This document shows, piece by piece, positions 27,826-37,449 of a DNA stretch of 64,000 nt; position 1 is the stretch's first letter, and every line of letters begins with the position of its first letter. A program made the translations under genes and the position numbers. Under the pieces are notes generated by a model. The model saw nothing but the letters and a program-made list of their open reading frames with translations. It made no database searches and was not told where the DNA came from. The DNA comes from Lateolabrax maculatus. Taxonomy: Eukaryota; Chordata; Actinopteri; Acropomatiformes; Lateolabracidae. The DNA is taken from NCBI GenBank assembly GCA_031216445.1, contig CM062206.1:28091001-28155000 (forward strand), in the 5' to 3' direction.

Positions 27826-29665
27826 CTTAGAAAATTCCAATTCTGTACAGCTTAACCTGAGAGTTTAGCTCCATGGGGGCTGACCTCACACGGTTTTGTA
27901 GAAGCATCCGAAGCGCAGTATTTGAACTGTTTAATGCGTCGATTCAGAATGGAATAAGTGAACCAAGCCTTTTTCTTTATGAAATACTTAAGATACAGTG
28001 CAACATCGTAAGACAAAACACCCTCAAAGATGTCGTGTCCCAGACAAGGTGGCAAACCTGGCAGACAGACATTAAAGTATTTCAAAGAATTAAATACCGA
28101 CTTAAACTTTACCCCTTCCACATCTGGTGATGTATCTTCAGTCTGGAGGCGATCAACAGCAGAATTGTAGTTCTCAATGGTCCTCTCTGGTCCACACAGA
28201 TTTGGATCACCCTGAAAGTCAGATCTGTTTATTAGGCAGTACCTACAGAAATATTTTGAGGTGCTGAAATTTTCAGAGAATCCACCGATGCAATGGGAGC
28301 CCAAATTATTTTCAGCAATGCAATACAAGGTTCCCTTGACTGTTTCATTTGATACAACAATCCCATTCTCCTCCAATTCCTTCAAGTCTGTTATTAGTTC
28401 AGAGAACACCTTAGCATGCCCAGATGCTTTGAAATCTTTCTCTCTACACAATAGCACAAGTGACATGTGGTCTGTGTCAGACCGTACATGAAGTGGCAAG
28501 TTGGCAAAAGATGCATAGACAGCTAAAACTTTATGTCTTGTCTTGGCAGAGCCTAAAGGGTTAACTACTTCGAAGGCATCCTGGTATAGAACTAACTTGA
28601 CACATGATGGATTTTGAGCACAAAAAATCATTGTTTTTGAATATCCAACCATCACTAATGTCACTTAGAACATCTGAAGGAGACTCGGGTGAGTGCTCTC
28701 CTGACACACAGTTCTGCCACAGATCAGATTCTAACAAACATTTCAAAGTGTCTCTCACAGGCACATAATAGGCAAACCTATCTATCCTGTTCTCATCTAT
28801 TCCTAAAAACATTTTCTTGGGCTCCACATAGTTGAATTTTTCTTTGAATGACTTGGCTCTTGAATAAGCTGTTCGCATTGGCCCTGTATGACATGCAGTG
28901 AACAGATCAAATCCCTTGACAGACTCACAAACCTTGGTTATGTCCTCATCTGATAATGATGTGTCATTTTTTAGCAGTGAACTAAGTTTACTCAAAGTAT
29001 ATGTTTGACCCAACTCATTTATGTTTTGCATTTCCTCAACAATGCTCTGTATAGTTGAAGCAGGCAGAAGGAACTGCCCGTGCAATCTCAAGTAGAACAA
29101 ACTCAAGTTTCTAAGATAAAGATCACTGAAATTTTCAGATATGTCCAAATCGACTTCATCTGTGCCTGTTGCTGCACCTGCATCACAGTGAGGGACTAAG
29201 TCACCTGACTCAGGTGGAGTAGATGTTGACGGATGAGAAGCAGATTCTCTGTACACGTCACTTACACCGCTGTCTGTAAAACCTCTGTGCTTCCGTGACA
29301 TATGCGCGGTAAATGAAGACTTGACCGGGAAATCAGTATTACATCCTCTAACTGGACAACTTACAGCACGTCCTTCAACAATATGCTCCTTCAAGTGAGC
29401 AGTCAGTTCTTGGGTGTCTTGACACTGGCGTTCACACAAGGCCACTACACATTTATAACAGCCTTACCAACAGTTTCGTTAGCAGATACAACATTATGCC
29501 TCCGTAAAAATGAGCCTTAAAAGCTCCATACCTGCAAAATATCTGCTTGCATCCATCTCCAAAGCACTTAAATAAACAGCGCGGTTCATTTCTGTGGAGT
29601 TTGCAATGAAGCACATAACCTCTCAAAGTCCTAACAGACTTACCACAGAAATTACAATTTAACAT
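27826..29665 (-). pseudogene. C2H2 zinc-finger, transposase-like gene, broken (copy 1)
   Basis: Read on the minus strand from the ATG at 29665. The N-terminal part holds four C2H2-type fingers: CNFCGKSVRTLRGYVLHCKLH, a second whose last ligands fall across a frameshift near 29,495, CERQCQDTQELTAHLKEH, and CPVRGC...HMSRKH. After a Ser/Thr/Pro-rich linker comes a long region with LSDISDG, LYQDAFEVVNPLG, NLGSHCIGGFSENFSTSKYF, FCRYC and GHDIFEGVLSYDVALYLKYF. This belongs to a family of zinc-finger, transposon-derived proteins common in fish; I cannot assign its transposase superfamily. Breaks are frameshifts near 29,495 and 29,450, another near 28,600-28,625, and a stop codon at 27,852-27,854. 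Homology to copy 2 (57.5-59.3 kb) continues past that stop to 27,826, where satellite B begins, so the C-terminal third is missing. Confidence 0.8.
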
Positions 29666-29670
29666 TTTGC

Positions 29671-29960
29671 CTACAGCAACTAACGTTAATGTGAGCTAAG
29701 CTAATGTTCGACACAATGTGACGAAAGACAATTACACTCAACTAGCAAAACTGACACATTTTGTAATGTTAAAGAAAACTAGCATTCACCTTTTAAGCGA
29801 GGGCAACACAAAACTGAAGAAAAGACCGCGTTTACTTACGTAGTCTTTAGCGTTGTGTCTCTCAGTTGCTCTCTGAAGAAAAAAAACACCGTCGCGCAGT
29901 TTGAAATGCGATGGATGGCTCCTGTGTGTGTGCGTGTGTGTGTGTGTGTGCGCGTCTCTG
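29671..29960 (-). promoter_or_regulatory. Possible 5' UTR intron and leader exon of copy 1
   Basis: On the minus strand, five bases before the ATG at 29665, there is an acceptor-like GTTGCTGTAG. A donor-like ACTAC|GTAAGT lies at about 29,840. The two define a 169 bp candidate intron, 29,671-29,839. The upstream leader (29,840-29,960) is CpG-containing and ends near a GT repeat. No transcript evidence is available, so the promoter itself is a guess. Confidence 0.4.
29923..29954. repeat. (GT)n microsatellite
   Basis: A run of GT dinucleotides with a few GC interruptions, beside the candidate leader exon of the transposase-like pseudogene. Confidence 0.9.
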
Positions 29961-30057
29961 CCTCCGTCACTGGTCTGCAGCAGGTACTGCCCCCTCCTCC
30001 CTCTGCCCCCACCAGTCAGCTGAGAGCAGAGTGCACACAATATTGTCCACAAACTTG

Positions 30058-30320
30058 CTGCTGTTGTAACACTGCTTTGAAGTGTTACAACAGCAGACAT
30101 GAGTGTTTTCATGCTTTCATGCTTGTAGAAAATTTACATCGGCAGTCACAAAACACCTTATTTCATGAAAAGAAGTTAAAAGGCGAATACACTTGCTCTG
30201 AATGCTGTCATTCATCAAGTTTCATGCTTTGCAGTGTTACAGCAGCAGAAATGAGTGTTTGCATGCTCCTGTGAAGAAAATGTACATCAGCAATCATAAA
30301 ACACATTATTTCATGAAAAG
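30058..30320. repeat. Diverged satellite-like units, left part
   Basis: It opens with a perfect 16 bp inverted repeat: CTGCTGTTGTAACACT at 30,058-30,073 and AGTGTTACAACAGCAG at 30,081-30,096, with a 7-base loop. Two B-like units follow in the same orientation as the big array, recognisable by AAACACCTTATTTCATGAAA, CACTTGCTCTGAATGCTGT and GCAGTGTTACAGCAGCAG. The block is cut at 30,320 by the S retroposon and resumes at 31,048. Its divergence from the 1-27.8 kb array is clearly greater than the divergence between monomers inside that array. Confidence 0.88.
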
Positions 30321-31047
30321 TCAAGTCAAGTCAAATCAATTTTATTTGTATAGCGCCAAATCATAACAAAAGTTATCTCAAGACGCTTTCACATAGAGTA
30401 GGTCTAGACCATACTCTTTAAAATATTATTTACAGAGACTCAACAGTTCCTCCCATGAGCAAGCACTCGGCGACAGTGGCGAGGAAAAACTCCCTTTTAA
30501 CAGGTAGTAACCTCGAGCAGAACCAGGCTCTGGGTGGGCGGCCATTTGCATCGACCGAGTTGGGTTAATAGGGGAGGAGAGAGGGGGAGAGGGGAGACAG
30601 AACAGGAGGAGAGACAACAAATCAGACTAATAATAAGAAGTGAGTGTGGAGCAGGAACATGGGAGCAGTAGACGGCCGGCAATCACAGATCCAGAATCTA
30701 CAGCTCCAGGAGCGGAAATACCTGCAGAAAGTGAGAAGGCAAAGCACAGAAAGCACAAGGACTACCAGGACGAAGTGGAGTTGGTAACCTGTATTAGTGG
30801 GATAGGAATGCGTACAGATAGAGAGGGAGAGGAAGAGAGAGAAGCTCAGTGCGTCATAGGAAGTCCCCTGGCAGTCTTAGCCTATAACAGCATAACTAAG
30901 GGATGGTTCAGGACTCACCTGAGCCAGCCCTAACTATAAGTTTTATCAAAAAGAAATGTTTTTAGCATACTCTTAAACCAAGAGAGGGTGTCTGCCTCCC
31001 GAACCCAAATTGGGAGCTGATTCCACAGAAGAGGAGCTTGATAACTA
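30321..31047 (-). mobile_element. Retroposon S, longest copy
   Basis: A 727 bp repeat whose tail end, read on the minus strand, is GCGCTATACAAATAAAATTG-like followed by TTGACTTGACTTGA. This resembles the 3' tail of LINE-mobilised retroposons. It lies inside the satellite-like block. The short sequence AAAAG occurs on both sides (30,316-30,320 and 31,048-31,052), which fits a small target-site duplication. Three further copies lie at 40,634, about 51,220 and 54,053. I see no convincing protein; small frames here (for example 30,640-30,933) recur only as pieces of the repeat. I do not know its published name. Confidence 0.75.
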
Positions 31048-31800
31048 AAAAGACGCAAATATGAAGAAACTTGCTCTAAATGATGTTATTCAGCGGAAAT
31101 TAGTGTTTTCATACTTTTGTGAAGAAAAATGTACATCAGCAGTCATAAAACACCTTATTTCATGAAAAGACACTCAGAAATGTGAAAACTTGCTTAAAAT
31201 GATTTTATTCAGCAGAAATGAGTGTTTTCATGATTCTGTGAAGAAAATAAACATCAACAGTCAAAAAACACCTTATTTCATCAACAGAAGTTAAAAAATG
31301 AAGAAACTTGCTTTAAATGATGTAATTCATCAAGTGTCTTGCTTTGCAGTGTTAAAACAGCAGAAATGAGTGCTTTCATGCTTCTGTGAATAAAATCTAC
31401 ATCACCAGTCATAAAACATCTTATTTCATGAAAAGAAGCTCAAATATGAATAAATGATGTTATTCAGCAGAAATGAGTATTTTCATGCTTCTGTGAAGAA
31501 AATCTAGATCACCAGTTATAAAACATGTTATTTCATGATAAGAAGCTCAAATATGAATAAATGAGTTATTCAGCAGAAATAAGTGCTTTCAAGCTTCTTT
31601 GAGGAAAATATACATGACAAAACAGCTTCTGAATGAAAACACTCATTTCTGCTGTTCTAACACTGCAAAGTAAGAAACTTGATGAATAACATCATTCCAA
31701 GCAAGTTTCTTATTTTTTTTTAATCAAGACAGCAGAAGGTATTTTTTAGCTTCTTTTGATGAAAGAAGATGTTTTAATGCTGGTGATGTACATTGTAAAA
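31048..31800. repeat. Diverged satellite-like units, right part with inverted end
   Basis: Five diverged units stand in array orientation, with cores near 31,078, 31,197, 31,313, 31,451 and 31,560. Units 1, 2, 4 and 5 resemble family A because the core joins directly to CAGC(A)GAAAT. Unit 3 resembles family B because it keeps TTCATCAAGTGTCTTGCTTT and GCAGTGTTAAAACAGCAG. From about 31,620 to 31,800 a further unit stands in reverse orientation: CTGCTGTTCTAACACTGCAA, then AACTTGATGAATAACATCAT, then AGCTTCTTTTGATGAAAGAA. That inverted unit also carries TAATCAAGACAGCAG, a piece absent from families A and B but present in the old repeats at 60-61.7 kb. A run of A follows at 31,804-31,821. Confidence 0.85.
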
Positions 31801-31929
31801 ATCGTAAAAAAAAAAAAAAAACGGTCAAATGACTGGCAGCAACGGCTGCTAAACCTAAATATAACATCAAGTAAAATATCATAATTCAAATGAAGTGCAA
31901 CAACAATAAATTTACGGAAACCAACCAGA

Positions 31930-34184
31930 GAGGAGAACACCTTGGCACTGCTACACCACAGTCAGCAGGGCCTACCATGCTGTCCTCCGAGCTCCATTGG
32001 GAAACTCTGACCAATCATGGTCCACCTGATTCCTGCTTACAGGCAAAAGTTAGAGCTCTGCAAACTTGTGGCGAGGACATCAAAAACAGTGGACCAGTGA
32101 GGCTGTGGAGGATCTTCAGGCGTGCTTGGACTGTACTGACTGGGACTGTCACTAACAGTCTGGATGAGTTCACAGAGGCTGTGACGTCCTACATCAGCTT
32201 CTGTGAGGACAGCTGTGTACCATCACGCACCAGGGTGAGTTACAACAATGACAAACCCTGGTTCACAGCCAAACTCAGACAGCCAAGGTCGCAAAAGGAG
32301 GAAGCATACAGGAGTGGAAACAGAGGCAGGTTCAAAGAGGCCAAGTACAGGTTTAGCAAGGAGGTGAGAGGATCTAAACGACTGTACTCTGAGAAACCCC
32401 AACAACAGTTCTCAGCCAACGACTCTGCTTCTGTCTGGAAGGGGATCAATCCTGGAGAGGGACGTTAACAGACTATTTAAGACACAGAACCCCCGCAAAG
32501 CAGCTGGGCCAAACTCGGACTCTCCATCCACCCTGAAGCTCTGTGCTGACCAGCTGTCTCCAGTGTTCACTGATATCTTTAACACCTCACTGGAGACAAG
32601 CCATGTACCAGCCTGTGTCAAGACTTCCACCATCATCCCTGTTCCCAAGAAGCCAAGGGCCACAGGACTTAATAATCCGACCTGTCGCCCTGACCTCTGT
32701 GGTAATGAAATCATTTCAGCACCTTGTGCTGTCCCACCTCAAATCCATCACTGACCCACTCCTGGACCCACTACAGTTCGCCTACAGATCCAACAGGTCT
32801 CTAGATGATGCAGTTCACTTGGCTCTCCACTTCATCCTCCAACATCTGGACTCTGCAGGAACCTACGCCAGGATCCTGTTTTTGGATTTAAGCTCTGCCT
32901 TCAACACCATCATCCTGGCTCTGCTGCAGGACAAGCTCTCCCAGCTGAGCATGCCTGACTACACCTGCAGGTGGATCACAGGCTTCCTGTATAACAGAAG
33001 GCAGCACGTGAAGCTGGGGAAACATGTCTCTGACTCCAGGACCATCAGCACCGGTTCCCCTCAAGGCTGCGTTCTTTCCCCTCTACTCTTCTCCCTGTAC
33101 ACCAACAGCTGCAACTCCAGACACAAGTCTGTCCAGCTCCTGAAGTTTTCGGACGACACCACACTCATCGGGCTCATCTCTGGTGGGGATGAGTCTGCCT
33201 ACAGGTTCCCACCTGTATTTGACCATCTGGTGACCTGGTGCAGCCAGAACAACTTGGAGCTAAACACTCTCAAGACAGTGGAGATGGTTGTAGACATCAG
33301 GAAGAACCCAGCCCCCACCTATCTATCTATCTATCACCCTGAAAGACTCCCCAGTCGACACTGTGGAGTCCGTCCCCTTCCTGGGCTCCATCATCTCCCA
33401 GGACCTCAAGTGGGAGCTGAACATCAGCTCCATCACCAAGAAAGCACAGCAGAGGATGTACTTTCTGCAGCTGAAGAAGATCAGCCTGCGATGATGGTGC
33501 ACTTCTACACTGAGTCCATCCTCACTTCCTCTGGTACACTGCTGCTACTGCCAAGGGGACAAGGGCAGACTGCAGTGTATCATTCGCTCCGCATAGAGGG
33601 TGATTGGCTGCAATCTACAATCTCTCCAGGACCTGTACGCCTCCGGGACCTGGAGGCGTGCAGGGAAGATTGTGGCCGACACCACGGACACAAACTGTTT
33701 GACACTCTCCCCTCTGGCAGGAGGCTGCAGTCCATCAGGACCAAAACCTCTCACCACAAGAACAGTTTCTTCCCGTCTGCAGTCGGCCTGATCAACAACG
33801 CCCGGGACCCCCATTGATACAGACCCTTATCCCCTCCCCAAACAGACATTAACGCAGACTCCCTGCGTAATGCACACTTGTGGACTACAGTTTATACTTC
33901 TGCACAGTTTTAGTTTGATTCATTATCATCTAAAAAAGGTATATTGCACACATTTAGTAATATTTTTTAATATTCTGTACTGTAAATTATATTTACTACT
34001 ACTTAGCACTAGTACTCTAGTACTATAATACTACTCTATTTATACATACGCTGACCTTTGCACCTTGCACTACTTGTCTGTACTTGTCTGTAATTGTCTG
34101 TACTTGTTACGCACCAATACACCACAGAAAATTCCTTGTATGTGAAAACCTACTTGGCAATAAACCCAATTCCGATTCTGATGT
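31930..34184 (+). pseudogene. Rex1/Babar-like LINE, 5'-truncated and defective
   Basis: The frame from about 31,960 to 32,468 encodes the region between endonuclease and reverse transcriptase (VTSYISFCEDSC, NNDKPWFTAKLRQ, ANDSASVWKG). After an internal deletion near 32,450-32,470, reverse-transcriptase sequence follows (NPRKAAGPNSDSPSTLKLC, then SLDDAVHLALHFILQHLDSA, LFLDLSSAFNTI, STGSPQGCVLSPLLFSLYTN, LKFSDDTTLIGL). The fingers are broken by a frameshift around 32,670-32,690, and the C-terminal part has a further shift near 33,330. The catalytic [FY]ADD motif reads FSDD at 33,146-33,157. Downstream pieces KLFDTLPSGRRLQSIRTKTS and SAVGLI are typical of the C-terminus. The 3' UTR ends in GGCAATAAACCCAATTCCGA near 34,184. 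Assignment to Rex1 rather than another CR1/Jockey-type clade rests on recognition of these motifs. Confidence 0.85.
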
Positions 34185-36027
34185 TTGACCGTAATAAATT
34201 GGGAAGAATCTGTGAAATAACAGATAAACCTTTAAACACCTTCAATAAAGTGTTAACATATGCTCAAGATTGTTAAATAAATTACATTTGGGAAGACAAA
34301 ATAAAGTCTATAAAAATACTGTAGAAAACTGGTTTAAAGCATCTTAAACTTTAACTATCAGTGTTTGTGTTTAGATTTAATCTTTAAATATATGTAGAAG
34401 TACAATTTAAATATTTATTGATTCAGTTTTTGTTGAAATACAGTACAAACCTTAAATAAAATACAACATTCAATATTTAAAATAATGTACTGATTAAAAG
34501 TCTTTTAAAATTCTCATAAACTTTAAGCTTTAAGATTACTGTGAAATATCTTCAACTGAAAACATACTGAAGAAATACAAAATAAACTGATACATCTACA
34601 AGATTTTCATTGTTTCAAATAAAGTGGGGTTGGAAACTTGTTACAAATAAAGTACACACCACTATTAATTCTAAAACACTTTTATTTAATGTATTCAGAT
34701 GTAAATTTACAATATCAACCAATTATTCACAACTATTGTTTCTTGAGATTGTATTTTCCAATTCCATTTTATATTGTTTTCCACAATATTCTCCTGAGCC
34801 CTGGAGGCTCGATATAGTTCTGATAATATACGTGGACAAACTGTACATTGTATTAATAAATAAAATCAAAAACATACCATAAAAGATCAATGAATCTGTA
34901 CCAGCAGATAAAGAACAATCCTTCTCGAAACTGCCAGCAATCATTTGATCGATGGTGCATCTGGGCGGGTATAAAAAAAGGACACACTAAGATTCACTGA
35001 AGTCCTTAAAAAGTAAGATTTCATTTTTACCATTCTTTTAAACAAGCTTAAACAAACCTTATCTTAATTGTCTATATCAACATTTGCTGTTATGAGATAG
35101 GGCTGATATGACGATAACAAAGCGTCTATCATTTCATATTATGCTCTATCATCTATTTCATTGTATCTCAAATCACACTCTTCACGGCAATATATTTCAG
35201 CATTTTAATGATACTTTGTGTTCCCCATACGGCACTTCACTGAATTTACATATTGTGATATGTATCGTTATCTGGATATGAAATGGCCGATATTGGGAGA
35301 TTAGATTTGGTCATATCATTTAGCCTTATTATGAGACATTCTGGCAATGGGAACACAGTATTACACTTGAGAGTAAATGTTTACCAGTTTAAACATGCAC
35401 TTAAACGTCTTACCTATCCTGTCAGAAAAATGTCACAAGGATTCACAACATCAGACACAGATGAATCATGGTAATGTTCACCTTACTATGATACATCTGT
35501 GAAAGTAACCATCTAATAATTTAATGAACTCCAGCTGCGTTTATCCTGTTTTTACATGTCTGAGGGTAGAGGTGGGTGAAAAATCAAAAAATTAAAAAAT
35601 GAATAAATAAAATCAATTCACTCGAGAATCTCGATTCTCATCTCCTACAATTAGGAATCAATTCACAAATGTCAAAAATCAATTGCGAGACAAATGTGAA
35701 GATTCAGATTCAAATCAGAGTGTTGCAGCAATCAGCAATAACAAAGAAGACCGGCTGACCAACACACACTGCAGCATTAAACTTTGAGGTGAAAAAAATA
35801 ACTTGGTGCTCAGTTTTTGTCACCTCAAATGGTTTAGCACACAGCATAATATACTGAAAATAGTTCCCCTCCCTTTCTATTTAAAATCAGGAATCGGTTT
35901 TGATTCGAAAATAGATTATGATTTGATTCAGAATCTAATTGTAAGAATAATACTATATACATAAAGAACAATGTAAGGTTTAGAAATAGTGGTTAAAATT
36001 GACTAATATCTTATATACTGCAGTTAC
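34185..36027. other. AT-rich intergenic stretch
   Basis: I see no convincing gene. Small open frames, such as those at 34,610-34,882 and 35,283-35,474, lack recognisable motifs. The part at about 35,570-35,940 contains repeated GATTC/GAATC-type words (CGAGAATCTCGATTCTCATC, AGGAATCAATTC, GAATCGGTTTTGATTCG), which look like a decayed dispersed DNA-transposon repeat. That identification is weak. Confidence 0.5.
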
Positions 36028-36217
36028 TGTGATGGAAATCTTAGAGCTGGTTCACTCCAACAAGAAGTTTCAGGAGACCTGGATGTCTTACACAGGAATA
36101 TTTATACCTTGGTCTACCAGAGGCCAGAGTCAACTCGGCCTTCTCAGGCACACAGAGTGAGACAGGCTTTAACCTACAAGGGGGAAGTTTAACATACAAG
36201 AAGGAAAATTAATTCCA
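36028..36217 (-). repeat. Probable LTR of an endogenous retrovirus
   Basis: On the minus strand, a polypurine tract at 36,221-36,231 (AAAAGGGGGGG) is followed by TGGAATTAATTTTCC. A TATAAATA box lies at 36,099-36,106, and a possible end CCATCACA at 36,028. Position and order fit a 3' LTR of the retroviral remnant upstream. At about 190 bp it is short, and I see no AATAAA before the proposed end, so the lower boundary may be wrong or the LTR may be shortened. Confidence 0.42.
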
Positions 36218-37449
36218 GTTCCCCCCCTTTTGATTGTAAGATCAACACTACCTACCATTATTTTTACCTTAAGAACAAATCAGGAACACCTTCAGAGTTG
36301 AATCATACTCGCTTACAATAACAATATTGAACATTCAATAAAACAAATAAACCTGTGAATCCAAATTATACATGGACCATCAACCAATAACAATCTTCTT
36401 TCTTCAAGAACGTCGTAGAGAGAAACCAATCAGATTAAAGTTTACCAACTCTTATTGTGTATGCAAATACTGTATAAACTAATTCTTATTGCATCCAAAA
36501 CATTCAAACATAGGGACGAACCTTACTGACTTTCAATGACTTACACATTACACATTATGAAAGTATCAAACATACTTCAAAACCTTAGTGTAACCTTAAG
36601 GTAAAACTAGAAACTCGAGCTCCACCCTATACAGTCCAACAGAGGCCTCTCTGAAGAACACTCTCAAGTGGTTAAAGATCTCTGAAACACTGTGAAGTGC
36701 TTTAAGATCTCCGACAGAGGTCACAGGTCACATGCACCTACACACAATAGGCCAAAATCCCACATTTATATGTTGACAAAATGGAACAATGAAACAAAGT
36801 TTCAAATCAATTTAAAATTGTGAAGGCTCTTTTAAAGTTGATTACAAAACATAGCAAAATAATCAATTAGTCATTAATTGACTCCCTTATAGGGTATCAA
36901 AATAAAAACAAAACACTCAAAACTAAACCTGTAAAATATCTGTGACAGATTCGCATTTCAACTCTTTACCTAGATATGTAGATGGTTTAGTGATTGTGAC
37001 TCGACTCTCATCATAGCACAATATATGACTAAATTACAGTAACTCTGAGCACTTTAAAGAAATACAAGATATTACTTTAGAGTCCTTACTTTTCCAGTTT
37101 ACATTTTAAAACTGACAGCTTGTCAAATTTATTGGTATACATTCTTCTTACCATGCTGGGATATCTATCTAGGATCTAAGAAAATCAATCTCTGGTGACT
37201 TCACTTATTTAAAGATTATGGATACCACAAACCCAAAACAATAAAATGTATAGAATAAACAAATGTATGTAGTGTAAACAATGTACAACATTTCATTCTT
37301 TTGGGCAGACCTTCCGTTGAGGTCTGGCGCTTTTAACCTTCACATCCAGAGGAAAATACTAAACAGAAATTATCTAAATTATAACAATCAATTATACGTG
37401 GAAATACAATACATAAAACATTACAGTTGATATTACTTTTTAGAATGAT
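36218..37449 (-). other. Region between retroviral env remnant and LTR
   Basis: About 1.2 kb on the minus strand between the decayed env gene and the polypurine tract at 36,221-36,231. No open frame longer than a few dozen codons was seen. It may be 3' non-coding sequence, a lost accessory gene or a later insertion; the sequence does not decide. Confidence 0.4.

Noticed and set aside
29855..30274. A 139-codon plus-strand frame.
   Set aside because: It runs through the GT microsatellite and satellite-like units, and its composition follows those repeats.
30640..30933. A 97-codon plus-strand frame in the S element; similar pieces at 40,599-40,917 and 54,149-54,523.
   Set aside because: Related frames occur in different orientation and reading frame in each S copy, with no conserved protein.
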